DNA from: Brumimicrobium oceani
GTDB lineage: Bacteria > Bacteroidota > Bacteroidia > Flavobacteriales_D > Crocinitomicaceae
Length of the DNA stretch: 64,000 nt
Direction: 5' to 3'
Assembly (NCBI RefSeq): GCF_003143775.1
Contig: NZ_QFRJ01000013.1
Span: 1-64,000, forward strand
This document shows positions 54,350-63,182 of this stretch, in pieces (position 1 is the stretch's first letter; the number at the start of each line of letters is the position of its first letter). A program made the position numbers and the translations under genes. The notes under the pieces were generated by a model. It did not search any database. It was not told the origin of the DNA and saw only the letters and a program-made list of their open reading frames with translations.

Positions 54350-55636
54350 ATGAAAGCAATAAAAATACTATTAACGATTGCACTTACTTACTTTATTGGA
54401 CTTTCGGGAACAGCGCAGAAAACAATGTTGCTTTCTAAGGGAACGGTCCATGTTGGAAATGGAAAAGTGATCAACCAAGGACTCATAGGAATAAAAGGCA
54501 ATAAAATTATTTTAGTCGATAATGCACTTACACACAACCTAGACCCTACCTTATGGGACACTATTATTGATTTAAAAGGCTTGGATGTTTACCCTGGATT
54601 TTTTGCTCCAAACTCTAAACTAGGTTTAACAGAAATAGACGCTGTGCGTGCCACAAGAGATTTTAGAGAAGTAGGGACATACAATCCGCATGTGCGATCA
54701 CTAACGGCATACAATGCAGAATCTGAAATTATTGGAACAGTAAAAACGAACGGTGTTCTATACACACAAGCAACACCTGAGGGCGGCATAATTTCTGGAA
54801 CTTCCTCTATTATGAGTTTAAATGCTTGGAATTGGGAGGACGCAGTAATCAAAAAAGATGATGGTATTCATTTGAATTGGCCATCCACTGCTGTGGGCGG
54901 GAATTGGAACTCCTCTTCTCCTACCAAAAAATCTAATGATAACTACAGTAGCCGACTAAAGGAAATTAGGGCGTTTTTTGAAGCAGCATTGAGCTATAGT
55001 GAAACAAAAGACCTCTTTGACCCGCGTTTTGAAGCGATGAGAGAACTTTTTAAAGGAGAAAAAAGGTTATATATACACGCTGATGAAATGCGTGCTTTAT
55101 TAGATATTATTGACTTTCAACGCGAGCTTGAGATAAAATTCCCTGTAATCATTGGAGGCTATGACGCTTATAAAGTAGCAGATCAATTAAATGCATACAA
55201 TATTCCTGTTATGATAAAAGGAGGTCACACCCTGCCATCCAACGAAGACGATCCAATAGATTTACCCTATCGCCTACCTTACCTGCTCAAAGAGGCTGGT
55301 GTTTTATTTTGCATTCAAAACTCTGGAAGAATGGAAACGATGAATACGAGAAATATTCCATTTTTAGCAGGAACAGCAATGGCCTATGGATTAACAGAAG
55401 AAGAGGCAATATCAGCAATATCTCTAAATACTGCAAAAATATTGGGCATAGAAAAATTAGCCGGAAGTATAGAGGAGGGAAAGTTAGCTACTTTATTTGT
55501 AAACAAGGGAACACCTTTGGATATGAGAAGCAACAATTTAATTTTAGGCATGGTAAACGGAGCGTTTATTGACTTAACAAATGTTCAAACCAAGCTTTAT
55601 GATAAGTATAAAAGCAAATACGAAAACGAGAAATAA
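54350..55636 (+). CDS. Amidohydrolase-like protein lacking the metal-binding HxH
   Basis: A 428-residue exported protein (signal to about residue 22, GTAQ) of the amidohydrolase fold. The start SKGTVHVGNGKVINQGLIGI and the end GSIEEGKLATLFV fit imidazolonepropionase-like proteins. At the place of the HxH motif it has VYPGFFAPNSKLG, so it is probably a non-catalytic partner. It follows the tandem amidohydrolase by 3 bases and should be co-translated; the two products likely form a complex in the periplasm. Confidence 0.82.
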   Translation: MKAIKILLTIALTYFIGLSGTAQKTMLLSKGTVHVGNGKVINQGLIGIKGNKIILVDNALTHNLDPTLWDTIIDLKGLDVYPGFFAPNSKLGLTEIDAVRATRDFREVGTYNPHVRSLTAYNAESEIIGTVKTNGVLYTQATPEGGIISGTSSIMSLNAWNWEDAVIKKDDGIHLNWPSTAVGGNWNSSSPTKKSNDNYSSRLKEIRAFFEAALSYSETKDLFDPRFEAMRELFKGEKRLYIHADEMRALLDIIDFQRELEIKFPVIIGGYDAYKVADQLNAYNIPVMIKGGHTLPSNEDDPIDLPYRLPYLLKEAGVLFCIQNSGRMETMNTRNIPFLAGTAMAYGLTEEEAISAISLNTAKILGIEKLAGSIEEGKLATLFVNKGTPLDMRSNNLILGMVNGAFIDLTNVQTKLYDKYKSKYENEK

Positions 55637-55721
55637 AGGACTTCACTAGCCCATTTCTTTTGTGGGTTTTAGGGCGCGATAAAAAAGCATTGTAGTTTAC
55701 TATGGTAGTTGAATTAAAAAA

Positions 55722-55779
55722 GTGCGCTTAAGGTACTCCAGTGCTATAGCTAATAAATCAAACACCTGATTAAGCGCAC
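55722..55779. repeat. Widely spaced inverted repeat
   Basis: GTGCGCTTA at 55722-55730 and TAAGCGCAC at 55771-55779 are perfect complements, separated by 40 bases. Function unknown. Confidence 0.4.
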
Positions 55780-55825
55780 AACCCAAGATGTTTTTCAAAT
55801 CGAACAAGCTAGAGTTACAAACAAA

Positions 55826-55851
55826 AAAAGAGCTTACGAATAAGCTCTTTT
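55826..55851. terminator. Bidirectional terminator
   Basis: AAAAGAGCTTA-CGAA-TAAGCTCTTTT, a perfect 11-bp stem with tetraloop. A-rich on the left and T-rich on the right, so it can end both the amidohydrolase operon (plus) and the lipoprotein gene (minus), 35 bases from the latter's stop. Confidence 0.8.
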
Positions 55852-55885
55852 CTCTTTGAATTGAATTTCTTCAATTAAGCAAGAT

Positions 55886-56269
55886 TTATTTCTTTTGCAA
55901 AGTTGGCGCATCTTTAGCTGGAGACTTTGCAGGGTGTTCATTTGTTTTAGCTGGGTGCTCATTCACTGCTTCTTTCACCTCTTGCTTTGCTTCAGTCGCT
56001 TTCGCTTCAACTTTGTTTGCACCTTTCTCTACAGATTCTTCAACATCATTTGAAGTTTCTTCGATTTTGTCTCCTGCTTCTTCCGCAGACTCTTCAACAT
56101 TATCTTTCACCTCTTCAGTTGATTCTTCAATTTTGTCGCCTGCTGCTTCACCAGCTTCGTTCAACTCTTCTCCAACATCCTGCATTTCAGACTCTACTGT
56201 ATTCTCTTCACAAGCAGTGAATGTCATTGCAAAAGCAAATGCTGTAGCATAAATAAATACTTTTTTCAT
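55886..56269 (-). CDS. Acidic repeat lipoprotein, paralogue 1
   Basis: A 127-residue lipoprotein with lipobox FTAC (Cys20), EENTVESEMQDVGEELNEAGEAAGD and then an 11-residue-type helical repeat rich in Glu/Lys (KIEESTEEV, KDNVEESAEEA, GDKIEETSNDV, EESVEKGAN). It ends in a Pro/Lys-rich tail containing NEHPAK twice. It resembles LEA-like amphipathic helical proteins; no enzymatic role. The gene at 56357 is a shorter paralogue 87 bases upstream. Confidence 0.72.
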   Translation of the reverse strand: MKKVFIYATAFAFAMTFTACEENTVESEMQDVGEELNEAGEAAGDKIEESTEEVKDNVEESAEEAGDKIEETSNDVEESVEKGANKVEAKATEAKQEVKEAVNEHPAKTNEHPAKSPAKDAPTLQKK

Positions 56270-56356
56270 AAGATAAATTTTAGTAAACTATTATTAGATA
56301 GCGTAAAGATATAAATAATTGAAAAGATGAAGGTTAGACAGTGAAAAAATCACGTT

Positions 56357-56539
56357 TTATTCCTCAATATCCTCTTTCACTTCTTCCGTTTTCTCTTCGA
56401 TTTGATCGCCTGCCGTTTCACCAGCTTCGTTTAGTTCTTCTCCAACATCCTCCATTTCATCTCCTACCGTCTTTTCTTCACAAGATGTAAAGGCAAAAGA
56501 CATGGCAATAGTTGTGCTAATCAATAGTAACTTTTTCAT
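56357..56539 (-). CDS. Acidic lipoprotein, short paralogue 2
   Basis: A 60-residue lipoprotein with lipobox FTSC (Cys20), then EEKTVGDEMEDVGEELNEAGETAGDQIEEKTEEV. It matches the first half of the neighbouring product almost residue for residue and lacks the repeated and Pro/Lys-rich tail. It is probably a tandem duplicate of the same gene. Function unknown. Confidence 0.68.
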   Translation of the reverse strand: MKKLLLISTTIAMSFAFTSCEEKTVGDEMEDVGEELNEAGETAGDQIEEKTEEVKEDIEE

Positions 56540-56665
56540 AGTATAGATTTTAATTTTTAGTTTGTTGATCTCAATATACAGACTTCATAAAGTTTGAAAG
56601 TAGCACTTGCAGTGTTTTTTCTTAATTTTGGTTAAGAAAGAACTATAGCACCAAATACTTAAGAT

Positions 56666-57565
56666 ATGAAGTTAACAACTAAAGTGTTTATCATTTTGTC
56701 CCTATTTCAATCCATAAGCCTTGCCCAAGACTTCAATCTTTTCCGTCTAACAAGTTTTGGAGATCCTCATCAAATGCGGAACATGATTTCCATGTCGGAG
56801 GTTTATCCATTATCTCCTCATCCCGACTCCGCAGCGATTCCAGAACTGAAAGAAATGAATGCTTCAGAAATAGCTTATTTCACGCTAAACGCAGAGTATC
56901 GAACCCGGTTTTTAGATGGAACAAATACATCAGAAAACGACACAATTTTTATTTATGACTATGTCAACAATTCCCTCAGCACTATCCCTGTTAGTTTGGC
57001 CAAGCTTGTTGCCATGCTAAGTCCTTATGAAATTGGAGGCAAATATGAACTCACTCAGCACGAGTACATGATTGGTTTTGAAGTTGATGAATTATTGCTA
57101 AATCAAGGAAATCATGATGAGGCCAGCTTAGTCTATGTTGGTCAAAAAAATCCTTTTCTCAAAGACAAGCTCAAAAACATTGAATGGAAAGAAATCAACA
57201 GCAGTGAAATTCCTTACACTAGAAGTAGGCAAAATCATCCCGAAATGATTCCTGAAAAAGCCTACACTTATAAAAATGAAGACAAAAGCTACTTTATTCA
57301 AAATTTTCTGAGGTACAATTACGTTTGGGCCAAGCACCTATTAATCATCGATGCTAAAACAAAGACAAAAATAATCGACACCATGCTCTACAGCGGTGAA
57401 GGTTCAGATTTTACTGAATTAGATTCACAATATACAGGACAACTATTTAAAGAAAAACCCGAAGTAATATTCGGTTTTAATTATCACTCTTTTGGATGCA
57501 GCCTGATTTATTTTATGGACAAAAAAGAACAACCCGTTGAAGTAAAGTGCGACAATAGGCATTGA
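56666..57565 (+). CDS. Secreted protein of unknown function
   Basis: A 299-residue protein with signal peptide (SLFQSISLAQ). Beta-rich, with FRLTSFGDPHQMRNMISMS, an EIGGKYELTQHEYMIGFEV segment and DTIFIYDYVNNS. No known domain was recognised. It diverges from the acidic lipoprotein genes. A repeat-like element follows the stop. Probably periplasmic. Confidence 0.58.
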   Translation: MKLTTKVFIILSLFQSISLAQDFNLFRLTSFGDPHQMRNMISMSEVYPLSPHPDSAAIPELKEMNASEIAYFTLNAEYRTRFLDGTNTSENDTIFIYDYVNNSLSTIPVSLAKLVAMLSPYEIGGKYELTQHEYMIGFEVDELLLNQGNHDEASLVYVGQKNPFLKDKLKNIEWKEINSSEIPYTRSRQNHPEMIPEKAYTYKNEDKSYFIQNFLRYNYVWAKHLLIIDAKTKTKIIDTMLYSGEGSDFTELDSQYTGQLFKEKPEVIFGFNYHSFGCSLIYFMDKKEQPVEVKCDNRH

Positions 57566-57818
57566 GTAATTCTTGCGTGAGGGGTAGCAGTGGCATCCTC
57601 TGACGCGTTAGTCAGAGATATAACGAATGACCCGACCCAAAGATTCTTTTTAAGCCATCATTTAGCAAAAGCCTAAAGACTAAAGTAAAGAATTCTTTGG
57701 GGCACGCCCAAAACAAAAACTAATGTCACATATAAGTATCTCTTAACAGAATATCAGAGCGAAAAGTCAACTTTCTGAATATAGCTTTGTACCTTTGTGT
57801 GTAATCAAATTTATAGCT
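57566..57818. repeat. Intergenic repeat-like segment upstream of sufS
   Basis: The segment GTAGCAGTGGCATCC...CCGACCC...GGGGCACGCCC (about 57585-57710) resembles an intergenic element frequent in Bacteroidota (from memory). It contains small hairpins, TCTGAC...GTCAGA at 57599-57616 and CCCAAAGATTCTTT...AAAGAATTCTTTGGGG at 57636-57702. Confidence 0.45.
57782..57797 (+). promoter_or_regulatory. Double -7 element of the suf genes
   Basis: TAGCTTTG (57782-57789) and TACCTTTG (57790-57797) are both exact TAnnTTTG matches, adjacent, 21 bases before the sufS ATG. No clear -33 TTG is seen at the usual distance. Confidence 0.6.
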
Positions 57819-59033
57819 ATGAATATTAAAGCAATTCGTTCTCAGTTCCCAATTTTAGAGGAGAAAATTCATGGGAAACCTTTAGTTTATTTTGACAATG
57901 GGGCCACAACACAAAAGCCTTTATCTGTTATTCAACGCGTTAATGATTACTATTCAAAAGAGAATGCGAATATCCACAGAGGTGTTCACACTTTGAGTCA
58001 GGAAGCGACAACCGCTTATGAAAATGCAAGAAATACAATTCAAGAATATTTAGGCGCAAAGCAGAGTCACGAGATTCTATTTACGAAAGGAACAACGGAT
58101 AGCATTAATTTGGTTGCCTTTTCTTTTGGTGAACTCTTGAATGCAGATGATGAAGTTATCATATCGGCGATGGAGCACCATTCTAACATTGTTCCATGGC
58201 AAATGCTTTGTGAGCGAAAAGGCTGCAAATTACGGGTTATTCCGATGAACGAAAAAGGTGAATTAGAACTGGATGTTTATGACACTCTACTTTCTGAAAA
58301 AACAAAGTTGGTTGCGGTAACGCATATCTCCAATGCTTTAGGAACGGTAAACAACGTTGAACACATCATTGAAAAAGCGCATGCTGTAGGAGCTAAAGTT
58401 TTGATTGATGGTGCTCAAAGTATTCAACATATAAAAGTAAACGTACAGGATTTAGGTTGTGACTTTTATGCCTTTTCTGGACATAAATTATTTGGTCCAA
58501 CTGGAATTGGTGTTTTATATGGAAAAGAAGAAATTTTAAATCAAATGCCACCCTACCAGGGAGGAGGAGACATGATTAAGGAAGTTACTCTGGAGAAAAC
58601 TACTTATAATGAACTCCCGCATAAATTTGAGGCAGGAACACCCAATATTGCTGGAGGAATTGGTCTAGGAACTGCTTTCGAGTTTTTGAATTCGCTAAAT
58701 ATGGAAGATGTTCTCAAGCATGAGCAGGAATTACTGAATTATGCTACTGAAGAATTATCAAAAATAGAAGGCATTCAATTTTATGGTGAAGCGGAAGAGA
58801 AAACGAGTGTAATTTCTTTTTTGATTGATGGCTTACACCCTTATGATGTAGGAACTTTATTGGATAAAATGGGAATTGCGGTAAGAACTGGACACCACTG
58901 TACACAGCCCATTATGGATCAATTTGGAATTCCTGGAACCATTCGTGCTTCTTTTGCACTTTACAACACCAAAGAGGAGATTGATTTATTCATTGCTGCT
59001 TTAAACAGAATAATTCCTATACTTCAAGACTAA
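57819..59033 (+). CDS. sufS: Cysteine desulfurase SufS
   Basis: A 404-residue PLP-dependent enzyme that takes sulfur from cysteine for Fe-S cluster assembly. The PLP lysine lies in the DFYAFSGHKLFGPTG segment and the persulfide Cys in RTGHHCTQPIM, with the group II loop. The start used is ATG 57819; the frame upstream opens only with TTG and crosses the promoter. It is followed after 27 bases by sufE and a small lipoprotein. Other suf genes (sufBCD) are not in the window. Confidence 0.95.
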   Translation: MNIKAIRSQFPILEEKIHGKPLVYFDNGATTQKPLSVIQRVNDYYSKENANIHRGVHTLSQEATTAYENARNTIQEYLGAKQSHEILFTKGTTDSINLVAFSFGELLNADDEVIISAMEHHSNIVPWQMLCERKGCKLRVIPMNEKGELELDVYDTLLSEKTKLVAVTHISNALGTVNNVEHIIEKAHAVGAKVLIDGAQSIQHIKVNVQDLGCDFYAFSGHKLFGPTGIGVLYGKEEILNQMPPYQGGGDMIKEVTLEKTTYNELPHKFEAGTPNIAGGIGLGTAFEFLNSLNMEDVLKHEQELLNYATEELSKIEGIQFYGEAEEKTSVISFLIDGLHPYDVGTLLDKMGIAVRTGHHCTQPIMDQFGIPGTIRASFALYNTKEEIDLFIAALNRIIPILQD

Positions 59034-59060
59034 TCTCTGAAAATTATTAATTTTAGAACC

Positions 59061-59474
59061 ATGAGCATTAAAGAAAAAGAACAAGAAATAATTGATGAGT
59101 TTGCTATTTATGAGGACTGGATGGACAAATATGAGTACATCATTGAACTGGGTAAAGAGCTACCATTAATTGAAGAACAATATAAAACAGAAGACCGACT
59201 AATAAAAGGATGTCAGTCTCAGGTTTGGCTAAATGCAGAATGCATTGACAATAAAATGAATTTCACAGCAGATTCAGATGCTATTATAACAAAAGGCATA
59301 ATCGCGTTACTGATTCGTGTAGTAAACGATGAATCTCCTGAAGATGTGGCAAGATCTGAGTTCAAATTTATTAAGGAAATCGGACTTCAAGAACATTTAT
59401 CCCCTACCCGCTCAAACGGATTGGTTAGTATGGTAAAAGACATGAAGTTGAACGCATTAAAAGCTGTAAAATAA
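59061..59474 (+). CDS. sufE: SufE family sulfur acceptor
   Basis: A 137-residue SufE protein that accepts the persulfide from SufS and passes it to the SufBCD scaffold. The active Cys lies in KGCQSQVWL. Standard length. Its stop overlaps the next start by one base (TAATG), so the operon runs on into the small lipoprotein. Confidence 0.94.
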   Translation: MSIKEKEQEIIDEFAIYEDWMDKYEYIIELGKELPLIEEQYKTEDRLIKGCQSQVWLNAECIDNKMNFTADSDAIITKGIIALLIRVVNDESPEDVARSEFKFIKEIGLQEHLSPTRSNGLVSMVKDMKLNALKAVK

Positions 59475-59722
59475 TGAAAAGGGGAATAAAAGCCTTTGGT
59501 TACTTGTTGTTTACTGTTTTATTCTCCACACTTTTAAACAGCTGTGAAGACCCAGAACTCGATGCTTTAATGTCGGATTATTGTGATTGCATCAGTGCAT
59601 CGCGTTACGATGATAGTAAACATATAGAATGTATTGAAAAAATGGATTCTATTAAAACCAAGTACAAGGAACAGCCAAGAAAAATTTTGAAGGTAATTGA
59701 GAAAACCGACGAATGTTACTAG
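59474..59722 (+). CDS. Small Cys-rich lipoprotein
   Basis: An 82-residue lipoprotein, lipobox LLNSC (Cys24), with a conserved-looking DYCDCISASR pair and a C-terminal DECY. Coupled to sufE by a one-base overlap, yet no known link to Fe-S assembly. It converges with the gene at 59719, sharing 4 bases at the 3' ends. Function unknown. Confidence 0.6.
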   Translation: MKRGIKAFGYLLFTVLFSTLLNSCEDPELDALMSDYCDCISASRYDDSKHIECIEKMDSIKTKYKEQPRKILKVIEKTDECY

Positions 59723-60093
59723 TTTTCGATTCCTTTTAAAAAGCTTTCAAGATTACCGTTTTTAGCGACTTCATCGTCTCCTAAAATCAATAAAGATTGT
59801 GGTCTATTTCTGTCTAACCACATGTTGAAATTTGAGTTTGTAGCTGCTAAAGTCCCGTTAATATCTACTTTATGAACAGCGATATTGCTGCTACTCATCT
59901 CCTCTTGCATTTCATTATCGTCTTTAGAGAAGTTATGGTTTTCATGGAACAAAACTACCCCATCCACCAATTCACTTAAATCGTCTTTCTTTTGGTTGGT
60001 TGGAACCACTTGTATACGTTTATCCTCAGCCCATTCAGTGATGGCTTTACCAAACTTGTTGTCTTCGATAACGTATATGATTTCTATTTTCAT
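59719..60093 (-). CDS. Hypothetical protein
   Basis: A 124-residue soluble protein. The beginning KIEIIYVIEDNKFGKAITEWA and the DGVVLFHENHN stretch suggest a small alpha/beta (Rossmann-like) fold, perhaps a receiver-like or TIR-like domain, but no conserved active residues can be named. No signal peptide. Convergent with the preceding gene. Not recognised. Confidence 0.5.
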   Translation of the reverse strand: MKIEIIYVIEDNKFGKAITEWAEDKRIQVVPTNQKKDDLSELVDGVVLFHENHNFSKDDNEMQEEMSSSNIAVHKVDINGTLAATNSNFNMWLDRNRPQSLLILGDDEVAKNGNLESFLKGIEN

Positions 60094-60282
60094 TCTTTAA
60101 ACGGTTAAAAAAGCCTTTATTTGTGGCGGACAAAATGAGGCACAAAAATAATGACTTCTTATTAATATCAAACTAAAACAGCGGAATAAAATGAAAAATA
60201 AACATCAGCCAAAAGGAAGTAATTAATAAAAGAGAAGAACAATAAAAAAGTAAAATTATTTTCGAAGTTTAAAATTAAATCC

Positions 60283-60969
60283 TCAATCTGTTTTTTCATC
60301 AATATACTTATAACCAACTCCTTTCACAGTTTGAATATAATGAGCGCCTATTTTCTCACGTAATTTTCTGATGTGAACATCAATCGTTCTATCTCCCACT
60401 ACGATATCTACGCCCCAAACAGAGCTTAAGATAGACTCTCTATCGAATACATCTCCGGGTTTAGAAGCCAACAAGGCCAGTAACTCGAATTCTTTTCTGG
60501 GTAAATGAATACTTTCTCCCTTTAGTAGAATCTCGTACTTATTTCGGTCCACAATCAAGTCTGATTTCCCTGATTTTTCTGCTCTAAATCGTCCATTATT
60601 TCTTCTTAACAAAGCGTTTATTCGACTTATGAGCACTTTTGGCTTAAGCGGTTTGGCAATATAGTCATCAGCTCCTGCATCTAAGCCCGCCACCTGACTA
60701 TAGTCTTCATTTCTTGCGGTTAAGAAACAAATTAATATACTATCATAGTTTGGATTTTTTCTTATGATTTCGCATACTTCAATTCCATCCATAATTGGCA
60801 TCATCACGTCCAATAAAACAAGGTTGATGTTATCTTTTTCTTGCGCCAATACTTCCAAACCCTCTTTTCCATCACTCGCCAAGTAGCATTTAAAACCATG
60901 TTTGGTTAAATTATATTCTAATAATTCACGAATTTCCTCCTCGTCATCTAAAATCAATACACCTTTCAT
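60283..60969 (-). CDS. Response regulator, OmpR/PhoB family
   Basis: A 228-residue two-component response regulator. Receiver domain with LDDEEEI (acidic pocket) and Asp54 (LVLLDVMMPIMDG) as phosphorylation site, YIAKPL with the conserved Lys. C-terminal winged helix with LPRKEFELLALLASKPG and VDVHIRKLREKIG-type segment ending TVKGVGYKY. The start used is MKGVLILDDEE at 60969; a longer frame to 61032 adds 21 residues that cross the -7 element. No histidine kinase gene is adjacent, so the regulator is orphan in this window. Confidence 0.92.
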   Translation of the reverse strand: MKGVLILDDEEEIRELLEYNLTKHGFKCYLASDGKEGLEVLAQEKDNINLVLLDVMMPIMDGIEVCEIIRKNPNYDSILICFLTARNEDYSQVAGLDAGADDYIAKPLKPKVLISRINALLRRNNGRFRAEKSGKSDLIVDRNKYEILLKGESIHLPRKEFELLALLASKPGDVFDRESILSSVWGVDIVVGDRTIDVHIRKLREKIGAHYIQTVKGVGYKYIDEKTD

Positions 60970-60988
60970 GGAATTGTAGTTGTTTGTA

Positions 60989-60996
60989 CAAAGATA
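60989..60996 (-). promoter_or_regulatory. -7 element of the response regulator gene
   Basis: TATCTTTG on the minus strand, an exact TAnnTTTG, 19 bases before the start at 60969. It supports the shorter start. No -33 TTG at the usual spacing was identified. Confidence 0.65.
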
Positions 60997-61128
60997 AGGA
61001 TTCTCAAACATTAATTTGGGAGCAGCAACCAAGCATTTTACGGATTTTTATGAATTTAACGGGAAATCACCCCATCCTAATTATTCTACTATCCCTATAT
61101 TAGCATATATTAATCATTAAAAAGTTTT

Positions 61129-61629
61129 ATGAAAAAATTATTGCTATTTACAAGTCTTATTATGTTAACTACTTTTTCCTATGCACAGACTTACGGTTCT
61201 GGAATAGGTGTTAAAGCCTTAAGCCCGGGAGGAGGTCCTTTTGGTGGTGCAGGTGTTAACTTCAAAACTTTTATAGGAAGCGGTAGTGCATTAGATATGA
61301 CTTTTGGTGGTGGATCGCATCATCTTGCTGGGCAGTTGCTCTATGAGTGGCAACAAGAAACAGGTTGGACCGGCGGTCTAGATTGGTATGTTGGACTTGG
61401 AGGAACTTTGGGAGCATGGAGCAATGATCATTATTGGAATAATAATGATTATTATGACAGTGGATTCTTTTTAGGTGCTGACGCCGTTATTGGTTTGGAC
61501 TTTAATTTCGGGCCAAATACTGGAATTCCTGTTGGGGTTTCTTTAGAGGCAGGGCCAAGCGTTGGTGTCATTAACAGCAGAGGATTTGGATGGAACTCTG
61601 CACTAGCGATTAGATATATACTTAACTAA
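61129..61629 (+). CDS. Gly-rich outer-membrane-type protein
   Basis: A 166-residue protein with signal peptide (TTFSYAQ) and repeated Gly/aromatic stretches (GIGVKALSPGGGPFGGAG, FGGGSHHLAGQLLYEW, DWYVGLGGTLGAW, VGVSLEAGPSVGV). The pattern suits a small barrel or surface protein, and the strong terminator downstream ends the transcript. No family named. Confidence 0.62.
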   Translation: MKKLLLFTSLIMLTTFSYAQTYGSGIGVKALSPGGGPFGGAGVNFKTFIGSGSALDMTFGGGSHHLAGQLLYEWQQETGWTGGLDWYVGLGGTLGAWSNDHYWNNNDYYDSGFFLGADAVIGLDFNFGPNTGIPVGVSLEAGPSVGVINSRGFGWNSALAIRYILN

Positions 61630-61646
61630 TGGTTTTAGTTCACAAT

Positions 61647-61686
61647 AAAAAACGCCCAATAAATTTTAATTTACTGGGCGTTTTTT
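61647..61686. terminator. Bidirectional rho-independent terminator
   Basis: Arms 61647-61665 and 61668-61686 pair with one mismatch (AAAAAACGCCCAATAAATT against its complement). A tract on one side and T tract on the other let it end both the outer-membrane protein gene (plus) and pyk (minus). Confidence 0.88.
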
Positions 61687-61718
61687 TCATATCTAAATCC
61701 TAAGTTGATGTCGTAGAT

Positions 61719-63137
61719 TTATTCCACATAACTCAACCTCAACATATTTGATTTCCCTTTTGCTTCTATTGGCATTGAGGCTACGTTGATGACCAATTCA
61801 CCTTCCTTAATTAAACCTTTATCTTTCAGTATGTATTTGATGTCAGCGATCGTGTGATCCGTACTTACCATTTTGTCGTAATAAATAGCTCTAACACCCC
61901 AAACCAAATTCAATTGCGTTAAAATCTCACGGTTACTTGTAAACACAAAAATCTGAGACTTTGGACGCTGAGAAGCGATTTTATACGCTGTATACCCTGA
62001 AAAAGTCATGGTTACAATTGCCTTTGCGTTAACCCTATTTCCTAAACGTGTAGCGTTAAAACAAATCGAGTCTGAAATGAAACGCTCCTGATTTTTCTCG
62101 GGAACTTCTTCCTTGTAGTAAATCAAATCTGAGTCTTCAATCTTACGAACAATTTTATCCATTGCTTGAATAACCGTGATAGGATGCCTACCAATAGAGG
62201 TTTCACCTGACAGCATAACAGCATCCGTTCCATCCAAAACAGCATTGGCCACATCATTTACCTCTGCACGTGTTGGTGTATAGTCTTCAATCATACTTTC
62301 CATCATTTGCGTTGCTACAATAATTGGCTTTGCATGCAAATAACACTTTTTAATCAGCATTTTTTGAACCAATGGCACATCCTCCATCGGGATTTCTACC
62401 CCCAAATCTCCACGTGCAACCATAATGGCATCCGTTTCGCGAATTATACCATCAATATCTTTAATGGCTTCTGGCTTTTCAATCTTCGCTACAATTTTTG
62501 CTTTATTGTGGTGCTTACTGATGATGTGCTTTAATTCAATAATATCTCTGGCAGAACGAACAAAAGACAATCCGATCCAATCCACGTTGTGATCCATCGC
62601 AAATTGCAAATCTTCTGTATCTTTCTCCGTTAAAGAAGGCAAGGAAATAACAGTATTTGGCAAGTTCACTCCTTTGTTAGAAGACAAGATTCCTCCGTGC
62701 GTTACCACGGCTTGAATTACTTTTCCATCTGTTGAAACGACTTCTAGCTCTAGTTTACCATCGTCTAAGCGGATGCGTTCTCCACTGTTGATGTCTTGCG
62801 CAAGTTGTGTGTAATTAATTGAGAACTTTTTACTTGTTCCCAAAACACCTTCATCGGTTACAATCTCAACACTTTCACCTGGAATCAATTCTACGCCATT
62901 GTTTTCCATTTCACGTGTACGAATTTTCGGACCTTGTAAATCGGCTAATATGGCAATATTTAAACCTGTTTCTAGGTTAAGCTCACGAATAATATTGATT
63001 ACTTTTTCGTGATCTTCGTATTTACCGTGTGAAAAATTGATCCTTGCAACATTCATCCCCGCTTCCATCATTCCTCTCAAAACTTTTTTTGAAGATGAGG
63101 CAGGACCTAACGTAGCTACAATTTTTGTTCTTTTCAT
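61719..63137 (-). CDS. pyk: Pyruvate kinase
   Basis: A 472-residue glycolytic enzyme transferring phosphate from phosphoenolpyruvate to ADP. TKIVATLGPAS, NFSHG, LADLQGPKIRTRE, KIEKPEAI, VARGDLGVEIP and ATQMMESMI are diagnostic, with the C-terminal domain after about residue 340. The IPExxxVDY gene lies 45 bases upstream in the same direction, a known neighbourhood in Bacteroidota. Confidence 0.97.
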   Translation of the reverse strand: MKRTKIVATLGPASSSKKVLRGMMEAGMNVARINFSHGKYEDHEKVINIIRELNLETGLNIAILADLQGPKIRTREMENNGVELIPGESVEIVTDEGVLGTSKKFSINYTQLAQDINSGERIRLDDGKLELEVVSTDGKVIQAVVTHGGILSSNKGVNLPNTVISLPSLTEKDTEDLQFAMDHNVDWIGLSFVRSARDIIELKHIISKHHNKAKIVAKIEKPEAIKDIDGIIRETDAIMVARGDLGVEIPMEDVPLVQKMLIKKCYLHAKPIIVATQMMESMIEDYTPTRAEVNDVANAVLDGTDAVMLSGETSIGRHPITVIQAMDKIVRKIEDSDLIYYKEEVPEKNQERFISDSICFNATRLGNRVNAKAIVTMTFSGYTAYKIASQRPKSQIFVFTSNREILTQLNLVWGVRAIYYDKMVSTDHTIADIKYILKDKGLIKEGELVINVASMPIEAKGKSNMLRLSYVE

Positions 63138-63182
63138 TTCTATATTATTTTATTCTTTATTGAGTATTTTATTCCCTTCGAT

